DNA from: Craspedostauros australis | Lineage: Eukaryota > Bacillariophyta > Bacillariophyceae > Mastogloiales > Achnanthaceae | Assembly (NCBI GenBank): GCA_026770025.1 | Contig: JAMXDE010000035.1 | Span: 124,001-188,000 of the forward strand | Direction: 5' to 3' | Length of the DNA stretch: 64,000 bases | Part shown: positions 9,801 to 18,720 of the stretch, one piece after another | How the letters are laid out: each line of letters starts with the position of its first letter | Numbering within the stretch: the first letter of the stretch is position 1 | Position numbers and translations under genes: made by a program | The notes under the pieces: model-generated | What the model was told of the DNA's origin: nothing | Seen by the model: only the letters and a program-made list of their open reading frames with translations | The model's database searches: none

Positions 9801-12282
9801 GGTACGCCGCTGTGAGGCGCGTGTTGGATCCTACAAACACCTGCACCATGGTACATCCACCGTGTCCGGGGACTCCATCATGATGAGCAGGCGTGTCAGA
9901 GAACAACGTGTCCATGGAAACAACATCGTGTAGTCGACTGACATTGGCTGCGGGGAATCTAGACTTATAGTGTTTACGCATGGGATAACGCTCAGACATG
10001 CGATACCACTGGGTAGTACATGCAAGAGTGTCACGCACGCGGTCTGCCGGAATCCACCCGAAGTATGGCCGTAGCGCATGGAAATTGGGCGCTTTACCCA
10101 CGATGTTGCGTGGCCCGGCCTTGGTTGCCTTCTCCCCATCCCCGAGCGTTGCAGCGGATTGAGCGTACTGAACGCACTTGGAGATGGTGATATCGATGTC
10201 GTCGTCTTCGCCGCGTTCGGTGGCGGGAATGTTGTCCAGATCAGCCTCCCCGTCCAGGACAGATGGGTCCCACTCTTGGTCGGATGTGAAGAACACGTGT
10301 GGCAGATCGTCTAGCTCTGCTTGAGTTGGCTTGTGCATGTCCATGTATGCGAGGCCTTGACGCACGGTGAGCGGGATGACGAATCCGTCCGGCGTGACGA
10401 TGGTTTGCCGACCGCCAGGGAGGTTCTTGGGTCTCTCGTTGACATCCAATCCAAACGCTGCGAGTTGGTTGGCAGAATGGATGGTGCGCCCTTTCCCGTA
10501 GTTGGCGTACTGATGGAACCAACCGATCACCGGCCCTGAGGTGGTCTGGATGACAGCGGTGGCCGTGACCAGCGCCAGATCCTTGATCTCTGCGTCACCA
10601 ATTCCAGAAACATCGGCTCGGTTGGACGTGGACTCCATCACCAGCATGTCATCGCCAACGAGACCGCCGTTCGCACCTCCATCCACCAATGCGCCTTGCA
10701 CAGTCACGTTTGTGTTATTGAACTTGTACGATACGTTCGTGTGAGACAGGGTGTAGGTGCGACCGTCAATGACGAGGGTAGTCGGCGGGCCTCCGGATGC
10801 GCTAGACATGGCATTGGAGAGCATACGGTTGATGGCTGTTCCAGCGGTAGAACTAGATTCGTTATTGTTACTACCATTGTCGTTGGTCTGAGTGTCCTGT
10901 TGGTCGTTCTGGTTGGATGTGGATCCACTGCGGTTGGTGTTGTTGGCGGAACGCCTAGGCTTGTCCTTCTTACCACGTCCAGACTTGGCTCGTCGGGCTT
11001 GGAGGAAGTCGCTGCGTTGCTTATCCGACAGCTTCTGGAACTCCTCACGCGGCAGCCGTTCTCGTGTCTCCTTGCTGTAGTCCTTGTTGGACTTCCAGAG
11101 ATTGGGTCCGTCGTCCTTATCCTTCCCACGTTGCTTGCGCTGGTCGGTGTTGTTGACCTGGCGCGGTGGCTTTGGCTTGTTGGCGTCGTGGCCATCAAGT
11201 TGGACAGCGTAGGATCGAACGAGCTCAACGAGGGTGTCGAACTCCATGGTGGTCGTGGTTGTGCCGGGTGAGTAGGCCAGGATCGCGGTCTGCAAGTAGT
11301 CAGTCTGGAAGATAGACTGGTACAGAGCCTTGTCTGCCTCGATGGCGTTGGTCAACCACTCCTTCTTCGTCGCGTCGTCGATCGGATCATCACGCAATGC
11401 CTCAAGTTCGTGTACCTTGTGTTGCCACAGGTCCAGGAACTGCTCACGAGTCTTGCGCCACTGCTTATCCAACTTGAACTTGATGATCTCGTCTCGGATG
11501 CGTCGGATGGTGTTGACGGCAGTGGCACCGGTGGTGTACTCACGAACCAGCATGCAGTAGACGGCTTGGCCGTCACAGATCGACTCATACGGCGTGACAC
11601 ACTTCCTACTCTTCGTGGTCTGCAGGTTGGATACAAACACGTTGAACAGGAAGGTGGACTGCACCTTGAAGAGCTCGGCTTGTTCATCGGACGGGACGTA
11701 GTCAGTATCGAGAACATTGGAGATGCCATGAGCAGCAGCGGTGGCACGCAGACGACGATGGAACGTAGCGAAGTACTTGTCATCAGACAACTTGGGATAG
11801 TCGCTAATGTTACGCTTGATGCTACGGTTGAAATCTGCGGCGAGGTCGTGTCCGGTCTTCTCCGTTGGTTCGGTCTTCGTCGGTTCGAAGGGGAATGCGC
11901 TGGTGGCTGCGTCAGGCATGGCGGTGGAGGATGCAGGCGACGGTGTGAACGTCCGGGCGACATACTCCATGTACGAAGCTTGGTTGAGTTCCCGCCATGT
12001 CTCTACGGTGGGATTAGGTTGAACACTGAACCAGCCAATGGCATTTATGAATTTCCGGATTGCTACCTTAGGCAGTTGGGCTACGTGGTCGGGTTGTGGA
12101 TCAGGCACCGGGATGGTGACGTCCATATCGAGCATGTCTTCGCGTTGGAGCGAAGCGAAATCCATGATGGTTCGGATCTCTTCGGTGTGCAAGATAAGCC
12201 ATTCAGTGGACGAGTTGTCATATCCAAGAACGCTAAGGACGTGCGCCAGGATGGTGTCGTTGATTGGGATAGGATCGGGCAT
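6823..12282 (-). CDS. copia Gag-Pol polyprotein (1,819 aa), intact
   Basis: A single ORF encodes all retrotransposon functions. Residues 1 to about 500 are Gag, without a CCHC zinc knuckle; a basic Arg/Lys/Ser/Asn-rich tract lies near its end. The protease has VDGGANGG near residue 533, so Gly replaces the usual Ser/Thr of the D-S/T-G motif. The integrase shows D in VVSMDTLF, D in LMSDNATAQ and E in HQHQNPVERR (near residue 890). Reverse transcriptase has YVDDL near 1460, and RNase H has GDNQSV near 1742. The order protease-integrase-RT-RNase H defines copia. There is no internal stop or frameshift. The very short distance from the stop codon (6823) to the PPT and 3' LTR is normal for the family. 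Gag and Pol are in one frame, so their ratio must be set by processing. Confidence 0.95.
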   Translation of the reverse strand: MPDPIPINDTILAHVLSVLGYDNSSTEWLILHTEEIRTIMDFASLQREDMLDMDVTIPVPDPQPDHVAQLPKVAIRKFINAIGWFSVQPNPTVETWRELNQASYMEYVARTFTPSPASSTAMPDAATSAFPFEPTKTEPTEKTGHDLAADFNRSIKRNISDYPKLSDDKYFATFHRRLRATAAAHGISNVLDTDYVPSDEQAELFKVQSTFLFNVFVSNLQTTKSRKCVTPYESICDGQAVYCMLVREYTTGATAVNTIRRIRDEIIKFKLDKQWRKTREQFLDLWQHKVHELEALRDDPIDDATKKEWLTNAIEADKALYQSIFQTDYLQTAILAYSPGTTTTTMEFDTLVELVRSYAVQLDGHDANKPKPPRQVNNTDQRKQRGKDKDDGPNLWKSNKDYSKETRERLPREEFQKLSDKQRSDFLQARRAKSGRGKKDKPRRSANNTNRSGSTSNQNDQQDTQTNDNGSNNNESSSTAGTAINRMLSNAMSSASGGPPTTLVIDGRTYTLSHTNVSYKFNNTNVTVQGALVDGGANGGLVGDDMLVMESTSNRADVSGIGDAEIKDLALVTATAVIQTTSGPVIGWFHQYANYGKGRTIHSANQLAAFGLDVNERPKNLPGGRQTIVTPDGFVIPLTVRQGLAYMDMHKPTQAELDDLPHVFFTSDQEWDPSVLDGEADLDNIPATERGEDDDIDITISKCVQYAQSAATLGDGEKATKAGPRNIVGKAPNFHALRPYFGWIPADRVRDTLACTTQWYRMSERYPMRKHYKSRFPAANVSRLHDVVSMDTLFSDTPAHHDGVPGHGGCTMVQVFVGSNTRLTAAYPLASESHVPHVVQDFIREHGAMDVLMSDNATAQIGGKMKDILRQYCIADHQSEPHHQHQNPVERRIQDIKRTTNGIMDRTGTPARFWLICTLYVVGLFNHLSQSTAGHITPIQAATGQRPDVSKYLSFHWWEPVYYKVGNAAFPGTTQERRGRWAGPCEHKGDELTFWVLDDATQRLLPRSSIRRVSDDARNLRADYPLPASGEDGNVDDEASETENPEDFDSDSTPKARQPVVHALSDLVATSHGESDPGVVKVPKFSPDELLGLTFLHQQDGLKWRARVIRKIKDGDAANHDNIKMLIAYGDDDTEELIAYTDLADIIEQQHEQEIGDGEMCVFKAITGHEGPFHSNHSKYNGSSYNVKVQWEDGSVTMEPLDVIAKDDPVSCAKYAADNNLLGLPGWKRFRKLAKRKKKLNRLINAGKRKTRAQGPIFKFGVQVPRNGKEARQLDEKNGNSKWVDAERKEMAQLHEYGTFKDLGKNARKPDGYKQIKLLWVYDVKHDLRHKARCVAGGHLTDPCKDMAYAGVVNLRSFRIALLAAELNNLKPMVGDIGNAYLEAYTKEKICFVAGPEFQEFAGHMMIIVKALYGLRTSGARFHESLADTLRDMKFFQCKADPDVWMRDAGRCWEYICVYVDDLMAVMEDPQSFFDTLINKYKYKLKGVGPIKYHLGADFDRDKDGTLTMSPQSYIKRMLANYEQVHGELPRTYTSPMEHNDAPELDTSRELNPVETRQFQSLIGALQWCITLGRFDIAAAVMTLSRFRAQPRIGHMDRAKRVYGYLRKRSDAAIRFRTGIPDHERFYKVPDHEWMYSVYGDAEEETADDDPTPKGKAVRMTTFVDANLMHCKVTGKSATGVLHLLNQTPIEWFSKRQTTVETATYGSEFVAARQATEQVIAMRLTLRAMGIPLDGPAWMFGDNQSVITSSTIPNSVLSKRHNALAYHRVRAAVAAKILHFCKIDGTENVADVMTKFLPWAKYWPLVRPLLFWKGETLGG

Positions 12283-13884
12283 CGTGTTGCTGGGTGTTGC
12301 GAGGAGGTGGTTGTTGGTCCGGATTTGTTGCTATTTTATCGGACGAGTATTTTCCCGCAGCTCCCAAAAAAGTGGTCACACTTGGAAATGACTGTGTCGT
12401 CCGCTGTGATGTCGAAGCGTTCGCCGGGATGTGACGGTGGACTTCTGCGCTTGTCGGAATTCGTCGGGAATGGAAGAGGTGCCGGATGCAAAGCGCCAGT
12501 GATGGCGAAGGCGTTACCGGTAGCACGTTGTCACGAGTGGACTGCGGTTAATCCGTGCGCGGTGTCTCGAATTGTGACTGACTGACGGATGGAAGGCCAG
12601 ACGGGACCGTGTGAATTTCCCGATTGATGAATGCGAAGATGACCGTGCTTAACCCGAGGCGAAGTATGACCGATGGAAAAATGTCAACCAGGACCGTGTG
12701 AATTTCCCGTTTGGGTGATGTGTTGGCGCGCGACCCGAAGTCGGATGAATGACTGGAACGGCGAAGGAGTTGTGAGCCGGTGATGACGCGCCAGTGATTG
12801 TGCGAACCGAAGGAATTCACAGCCAATCAGAAGGTGGACTGAGCGCAAATGGCTGTTGTTGATGGAGCGATTGTTTGTTTTGTTGGTCTTGAAACGATGA
12901 AACGTCGCGGATGGATTGCGCGTTGGATGGCCCTGCCCGTTCGGATTTCGTCTCCCCGAACGCTGTATTCTTGCGCTTGTTCAGCTGTGCTCCACCAGGA
13001 TGTGGTGCACCTTTGGTTTTACCCAGTTGAACCTTCGATCCAATCCGTGCCTCCTTTGAGTGCCACGGATCAGCTTGCTATACGTGTTTTAGATCTGGCA
13101 GCAGCTTGCCCGATGTACCTGATACTAACAGGATTTTGCACGCTAATGAGCGCGGTGCCCCCCAGGTGCCAGCAGTCGCTTTAATTCACCTGGTTCCACC
13201 ACTCGCGTTTTCGTCCAGCGTATACCTGCCTTCCGGTGTCGTTAGACTCACTTGTGTGATATTGCTATCAGCACAATGCTAGCTTTACGGGTTGCTTCCG
13301 CGGTATCTCTACCGATCACGTTTCTTCCCCAGTCAAGGGCAGACGCTAGTCTGGTTAGCAGTTATCTCTGCGTCCCGTAGGACGTTAACCGATCGCAAGT
13401 ACGGCTTAGACTTAGTGTTAACGACTGACCTGGTCGCGACAACTCACGATGAGACTGCCGATAGGTTTCAGAGGGCCTTTACGCTCCAAGTTTTTACGTG
13501 TGTCTTGCTTCACGGGCTTTCACCTTTGTCGATGCTGACCAGGCCAAGTGTTTACGTGTGACTTGCTTCACGGGCTTTTACACCTTTGTCTTTTAGCTGA
13601 CCAGCTATCGTAAGTAACGCAGTGGTGCGGAACTTGGTTGTTGGGAAGAATTACTCCACCTGCGATATTCGCAACAGTGGGTGAGCCTTTCTGCACTTTG
13701 GCAGGGCGAAGCGGGTGTGGCGGCACGTAGCAATCTGCGCACACGAGCAATTGGTCCGTCGTCACGGACGCGTTGGGCCTTTCTTGGGCCAGAATCAAAG
13801 GAAAGGGACAGCGTGATGTCACCAAGGCAGCACAGCACTTCAGAATTCGTTCATACGCTCCGATAGAGACTGCGACTGTTAATC
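12283..13884 (-). other. copia 5' leader with internal duplications
   Basis: This 1.6-kb untranslated stretch between 5' LTR and gag holds no convincing ORF. It contains two small duplications. One is a ~57-bp tandem pair (13488-13542 and 13546-13605) built on TACGTGTG.CTTGCTTCACGGG. The other is a 19-bp GGACCGTGTGAATTTCCCG at 12604-12622 and 12691-12709. Packaging or dimerisation signals might reside here, but nothing in the sequence proves that. Confidence 0.6.
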
Positions 13885-14596
13885 TGATAATCAGCAATTA
13901 CACACAGGACAAGAGGGGAGCACCAAACACTGCACTTACTACGCCGCCTGGGTGATCAATCCAATAGGTGAAGTTGGAGATGTTTGGTGTATGTTGTTGT
14001 TGCTAAGTTAGTGTGTCAATTGATGATTGAGTTTGGATTATGAGATGATGATCTCCTATTTCTAATGATGGTGCCTATTGCACGGTTGCTAACATGCTGC
14101 TCGATTACTTCGTGTTGTATCTCGCAGTCTTTCCTAAAACATTGCCCAAGATGGCATGTTGATCTACACGATATCTCGTGTTATCTCCACCTTTGGTCTT
14201 TCTTCATCTCTGTCTGATCTTGTCTGGTCTTGATCTCTGTTTGATCACATATGGATTGATCCGTCTACGTCGGCGGGGTGCATGCATCACCCCTGACGAT
14301 GTTGTTCTGGATCCTAAATGTTGTTGCCACGTGCTCAATGATGCACTCGGCATGGCTAGACAGGTCAGCGTACCATGACTAAAACATAATCTCGATTCCG
14401 AGGATCACAATGACCGATCCTCTGACGTCATTGATGATGTCAGTGCCTACGTCAGGTTCGATGACTGTAGTGACTGAATCTGAATCGTGTATCAAGACTC
14501 ATCCGACTATACTCTCAAATCGAGTCGAATCAGAAAATATTGAATCACGTTCTAGTCACGGGAGATGGGTACCTAATTTCGATCTAGATGTTGATA
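13885..14596 (-). repeat. copia 5' LTR
   Basis: 712 bp, identical to 6087-6798. It supplies the promoter for the minus-strand transcript. I did not recognise a tRNA primer-binding site in the bases just inside it (13884 downward). Confidence 0.92.
14423..14454 (-). promoter_or_regulatory. CRE-like motifs in the U3 part of the copia 5' LTR
   Basis: A palindromic TGACGTCA (14423-14430) and an ACGTCA (14449-14454) lie about 140-175 bp inside the transcript-sense LTR start. The same motifs occur in the 3' LTR at 6625-6632 and 6651-6656. TGACGT/ACGTCA are the bZIP-bound CO2/cAMP-response elements described for diatom carbonic anhydrase promoters. Regulation of this element by that route is my inference. 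Confidence 0.4.
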
Positions 14597-14601
14597 TCGA
14601 C
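14597..14601. repeat. copia TSD, right (TCGAC)
   Basis: Partner of 6082-6086. Joining the flanks at this site would regenerate the pre-insertion sequence. Confidence 0.9.
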
Positions 14602-14801
14602 ACAAACACATCCCTCATGCTGTTGTGAACGAATGTGCATGTGTCATTTTGGTTTGTTGTGTGTTGTTGTTGCTGTCTGCTGTGTTCTCCTATCTGCAAT
14701 GTCAGCGCAACGCTCAGTGCTCCCCAACATCGAGATCATTCAGAATCATCCGTGCCTTCCCCCCACCCACATCGTCCGTCAGCCACCATCGCTATCGCAT
14801 C

Positions 14802-17267
14802 ATGACCCGTCCACGCGAGGATTCGAGCAGCGACCCCAATCCATCCCAATCAAAGGTGCAACGTCAAACAGCAACTGCTGGCACATCCATCTATCCCCAA
14901 CCACCTCATGGGCACTACGCATCGTACCAATACTCTGCACCTGTCGGACCAAACCACCATGGCAACGTTCACAGTCCTCCTCTCCCCATGGTTGCAAATC
15001 ATCATGTCCCTCCCAACATACAACCTCCTTCCTTTTGCATCCCCAGCTACATCGGTACAGGTGTGGGTGGTCTACCATACTCTACATTCCATCCCAACAA
15101 CAGCATGGCAACTCCAACATCTGACTACATGGGGCCCAACTGCTTTGGTATCATGCCTTGCCAGCAATGTCTGACCCTGTTCTGCAGTCACTGCAGTAGG
15201 CCACCATTTTGCCCAAACTGTGCGTCATCCATAAGCGGAGGTGCACGTCACACAGGTGTGAATGCCTTGGTACCACAGGCCAATTCGTTCTCCATTGGGA
15301 CTTGTGGTGGTGCTGCTGCGCCAACACGTCCCAAGCGCAAATCATCAGCAACCAGATGCAGGGCGCCACATCGACAGGCAGGAGATGATGTGCTCGCGCG
15401 ACAAGATGTCGCTGTGTCTATGGAAGAGTGCGAGTCGGATTGTGCGAGTACAACCAGTGAGGATGACACGGATGCTGCGTTCGTTCCAGCCAACGAGGGC
15501 AAGGTGAATCGAAGAGAAGTGCTGCAAGCCATTTTTGAAGCAGCTGGCATTAGCATCAAACCCCTCTCACGGTTCCATGTGGATGGATTTGAACGTCTCC
15601 CACGAAAGACAGCGACTGGTCGTTGGAGTCTCATCAACCGAGTCTGGGATGGAGTTTGTGGTGGGTCAACCCAGCACATGTTTCCTGGCAGAGAACCCCC
15701 CGAACAGCTTTCAGAAGCCATGACCTTCGTGCGACATCGCAAACAGCTCCCTCCTGTGTTGCTGGAGCAGACTCTCTGTCATTTAGCCTTCTGGGGGAAT
15801 CAAGACCTATCGCTGACTGCTCGTGCGGTTTTGGCAATGACCTGTGACTCCAGGCGCTGCACCCGAATCCTGGCCGCGCACTACAGTAGCTTGTCGAAAG
15901 GAGACAAGGCAAAGATCAAGCTTGGACGCCGATCCATGTCTCGTACAGGACACAGGCGACTGTCGCGCGCTGGAGGTGCGATCCTTGCTGGAGGCCAGTT
16001 CCCACACGCAGACTACAAGTACCGTGTCAAGGAATCTAGTCTCCAGGGCGTAGTCTCGTTTCTCACCTCCATGTTCCAGTACCGGCCAGGCATCACAAGG
16101 AGCGTCAAGTTGGCTGGTGTTCTGTTCCCAGACCTGCCTATCTTCATTCGCGGATCAATATCAGAAGAGCAGCTCTTTGCCAAGTACAAGAACACAACAG
16201 ATGACCCAGTTGGTATGCCTGCCTTCAGGAGTATCCTGACATTGCTCACGCGACGTGGCAAGTGTCAAACTGGCCTGTCCTCCTTCTACACAGATACTCT
16301 GACTGTATTCATGCACTTCCAAAACATGATCAGGAGAGTCATGGAACTGCTTCGGACTCAGAACAAGGAACATCAAGACAAAGAGCTCGTGTCTGAGCTT
16401 CTCAATGAGGCACAGACCATCATCACGGACAGTGATTCTGTTCTTTCATTTGCGAAATGGGAATACGCGAACAAGCACATTCAGGTGAAGACAACCATGG
16501 ATATTCTACATTCCGCAGAGTTCGCACTGACAAAAGGCTCCCTCCCATTTGTGAACCAAGCATGCAAGCAATGTGCAGATGTCATGACGTTTTTCCCGAT
16601 TCGTGTTCGCAACTTCATGAAAACTGCCACCAACAGCATCACTGGCAACACGTTTGAATTGGATCGCATGGCTGCAGCAATTAACCTGTGTGATGACGCA
16701 CTGCGCCAGTACATGGCCCACCAAGTGAGACGAAAGGTGCAAGCGCAGAAGATCAAGGAGGAAAAGGAGCGCCTCAAGGACCATCCAGATCGCATCATTG
16801 CCGTGCTTGATCACAAGCAACGCATCCTCCCAACGGAGAATCAGGAAGCTCAGAAAGCGTTCTTCGGAAAAAACGGAATGTCTCTCCTAGGTGTCATGAC
16901 AATCCAATACAAGAACGGTAAGTTCGAGTACCGATTCATTGACATGGTGATGAAGGGGCGGAACAAACAGGATCATGTCCAAGTTGCTGGTGCGATCAAG
17001 ATTCTTCATGCTACCGTGCTTCCGAAGCTTCACAAGGGGGTCAAAGAGGTCGTATTCCAAAGTGACAATGCCAGTTGTTTTGCAAGTCCGGCACTGATGA
17101 GGTACATGCATGGACTAAACCAGGGAGAGGTTGAAGTTGAATACACGATGCCAGAGAAGAAGAAGAAGAAGCGGAAGGCGACAGGCAAGAACAAAGGCAA
17201 GCACAAGGACAAGGCTAAGTATCCACCTCCCCCCCAAAATCAACACCGAACAGTCATCTTATCATGA
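14802..17267 (+). CDS. DDE transposase-like protein, N-terminal part (frame broken at 17229-17235)
   Basis: The ORF opens at 14625, but I favour the ATG at 14802, which gives a polar MTRPRED start. The first 59 codons read as a chance hydrophobic stretch just inside the copia insertion point. A Cys cluster of CxxC type (CQQC, CSHC, CPNC) lies about 120 residues in and suggests a zinc-binding module. Farther on are LDHKQRILP, FFGKNGMSLLG and FQSDNASCF, which I read as the first two acidic catalytic positions of an RNase H-fold DDE enzyme. The ORF runs into a Lys-rich tract, then a C7 run, then a stop. The missing third acidic residue lies in the next ORF, one base out of frame. Assignment is by motif layout and is an inference. 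Confidence 0.6.
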   Translation: MTRPREDSSSDPNPSQSKVQRQTATAGTSIYPQPPHGHYASYQYSAPVGPNHHGNVHSPPLPMVANHHVPPNIQPPSFCIPSYIGTGVGGLPYSTFHPNNSMATPTSDYMGPNCFGIMPCQQCLTLFCSHCSRPPFCPNCASSISGGARHTGVNALVPQANSFSIGTCGGAAAPTRPKRKSSATRCRAPHRQAGDDVLARQDVAVSMEECESDCASTTSEDDTDAAFVPANEGKVNRREVLQAIFEAAGISIKPLSRFHVDGFERLPRKTATGRWSLINRVWDGVCGGSTQHMFPGREPPEQLSEAMTFVRHRKQLPPVLLEQTLCHLAFWGNQDLSLTARAVLAMTCDSRRCTRILAAHYSSLSKGDKAKIKLGRRSMSRTGHRRLSRAGGAILAGGQFPHADYKYRVKESSLQGVVSFLTSMFQYRPGITRSVKLAGVLFPDLPIFIRGSISEEQLFAKYKNTTDDPVGMPAFRSILTLLTRRGKCQTGLSSFYTDTLTVFMHFQNMIRRVMELLRTQNKEHQDKELVSELLNEAQTIITDSDSVLSFAKWEYANKHIQVKTTMDILHSAEFALTKGSLPFVNQACKQCADVMTFFPIRVRNFMKTATNSITGNTFELDRMAAAINLCDDALRQYMAHQVRRKVQAQKIKEEKERLKDHPDRIIAVLDHKQRILPTENQEAQKAFFGKNGMSLLGVMTIQYKNGKFEYRFIDMVMKGRNKQDHVQVAGAIKILHATVLPKLHKGVKEVVFQSDNASCFASPALMRYMHGLNQGEVEVEYTMPEKKKKKRKATGKNKGKHKDKAKYPPPPQNQHRTVILS
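17229..17235 (+). other. C7 run: +1 frame break inside the transposase gene
   Basis: Upstream codons end Pro-Pro-Pro-Pro in one frame. Skipping a single base of the C7 run continues directly into the downstream ORF (Lys-Ile-Asn-Thr-Glu-Gln) without a stop. One extra C, a sequencing error in a homopolymer, or programmed +1 slippage would each explain it. Confidence 0.7.
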
Positions 17268-18447
17268 TGCGAAGGCTGCATCATCCACGAAGGCAAAAGC
17301 ACAGCAAGACGCTGGAACCCGTCCTCCCAAACCACGACTCCAAATCATCCAATGGATGTACACTGAGGCACAAGCTGGCAAGAGTGCTTTGGACGGACAC
17401 TTCGGTTTTGTCTCACGTCAACTCAGGTTGTATGTGGACAGTGCCAGGGACGCAAAGATTGCCACCGAAGGCGATATTTTCACAGTGCTGAAAGCTGCCA
17501 ACATCAAGGGGACAACGACGCTTCTGTTGGATCTGAGCAGATTGGGACATGCCATCATCTGTGGTGTGGACGGAAAGGAAAAAGCATTCGCGACCAACCG
17601 AGTTTCCGTTCGCGCCACCCATCAAATTGATCTGATTGATGACAAAATCCAGGTCACAGCATCATCGGGATTGACGCATCCAGAGACCATCACTCAGGAC
17701 AAGATCGACAAATTTGACATTCTCCATCTCGATGTCACTTGCAATGATGAGAACATCACAGAGGTCCCACCGGCATTTGTGATGGATCCACAGAATATCC
17801 GCGGCTCACAACCGACTGAGCGACGACACGCAACAACAACAAACAAGAGCACCACCAAGACGGAAGTGTTCAAACGTGTTCTCACTTCGCGTGTTCTGGA
17901 ACCAGCAGCGGCAGCAGAAACGGCAAATTGTGAAGGAAATGCCACAGTGGACTTCCCTCAATCCATCAGGCAGGGATGGGCGATCTGCCACCCAGACAAA
18001 GCCACCTCACGAAAGAAGGATCCATCAGCACGTCCGGCAACCAAGGTACCGTCCATGTCGAAACAAGTGGCGCAGATCGTGTGCGATGCTGCGATTGCTT
18101 GCAGGAACCCAGACACGAGGAGGAGCGCTCATGTGCTTCACGAAGAGCTGATGGCCGGGCCTTTCTTGCTTGATTGGGAGCAGAGGATCAAGGTGGACAT
18201 CACGTACCTGAAATGCTTCCTGGCAGCTCCTGACGGTCGAGCGGAGAGATACCTCGAGAACAATGGCTACTTGGATGACGAGGAGTGCGAAGAGCACCTG
18301 AACGAGATGCATGAACTGCGGATCATGGCATCCAAGGAGAACACTCAAAGTGAAGAAGCGCACGAAGAGCAGGTTCTGGATGATCGCCCATACGACGGGC
18401 AGGACGCTGATGTGATTGATGGCAACCTGCTACCTTCCGATGATTGA
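17236..18447 (+). CDS. DDE transposase-like protein, C-terminal part
   Basis: This frame stays open from 17131, but the meaningful part begins after the C7 run at 17229-17235. It contains TEAQAGKSALDGHFGF, which I read as the third catalytic acidic residue. It resembles the GHGKSxxDG block that follows SDGxASQYK in one group of DDE-like proteins. The remaining ~300 residues hold a conserved-looking GWAICHPDK segment and an acidic C-terminus. Together with 14802-17267 it would give a protein of about 1,200 residues. It lies inside the putative large TIR element and is the only transposase-like gene in it besides the nested copia. Confidence 0.55.
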   Translation, partial: KINTEQSSYHDAKAASSTKAKAQQDAGTRPPKPRLQIIQWMYTEAQAGKSALDGHFGFVSRQLRLYVDSARDAKIATEGDIFTVLKAANIKGTTTLLLDLSRLGHAIICGVDGKEKAFATNRVSVRATHQIDLIDDKIQVTASSGLTHPETITQDKIDKFDILHLDVTCNDENITEVPPAFVMDPQNIRGSQPTERRHATTTNKSTTKTEVFKRVLTSRVLEPAAAAETANCEGNATVDFPQSIRQGWAICHPDKATSRKKDPSARPATKVPSMSKQVAQIVCDAAIACRNPDTRRSAHVLHEELMAGPFLLDWEQRIKVDITYLKCFLAAPDGRAERYLENNGYLDDEECEEHLNEMHELRIMASKENTQSEEAHEEQVLDDRPYDGQDADVIDGNLLPSDD

Positions 18448-18720
18448 TCCTGACGACCACTGCAAGTATGCTACCAGTATTATAATGGAGTCTGTAATAC
18501 AATAGTCTATGTCACATTGGTAATATCAACTCGCAGCAAGGCGATATCAACAGCAGTAGCCGCATGCCCACAGGGATTACAGGAGGAAGCTGTTGTTGGT
18601 ATGTATAGAGTGGTTCTAATGTTATTGGTTGCTACGATCTAGACATGCACTATGGAACCTCCATCGCTGTGCATCTACTCAATTCGCACATGTGATTGCT
18701 ATGTATGGTATGGTACACGA

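Larger units (their letters stand above)
6087..14596 (-). mobile_element. complete Ty1/copia LTR retrotransposon (8,510 bp)
   Basis: Two 712-bp LTRs flank a single intact gag-pol ORF on the minus strand. The 5-bp duplication TCGAC abuts both outer ends (6082-6086 and 14597-14601). The LTRs show no difference over their length on direct comparison, so the insertion is very recent. In transcript sense the 5' LTR is 13885-14596 and the 3' LTR is 6087-6798. A 1.6-kb leader precedes gag. The element landed about 206 bp upstream of the likely start codon of the transposase gene to its right and could interrupt that gene's promoter. Confidence 0.95.

Noticed and set aside
11410..12585. 391-codon plus-strand ORF
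   Set aside because: It is antisense to the Gag part of the intact copia ORF and has no domain of its own.
14625..14801. Possible signal peptide at the start of the 880-codon ORF
   Set aside because: The hydrophobic run comes from GTTGTTGTTGCTG-type repeats next to the copia insertion. A transposase would not be secreted, and the ATG at 14802 gives a more plausible start.
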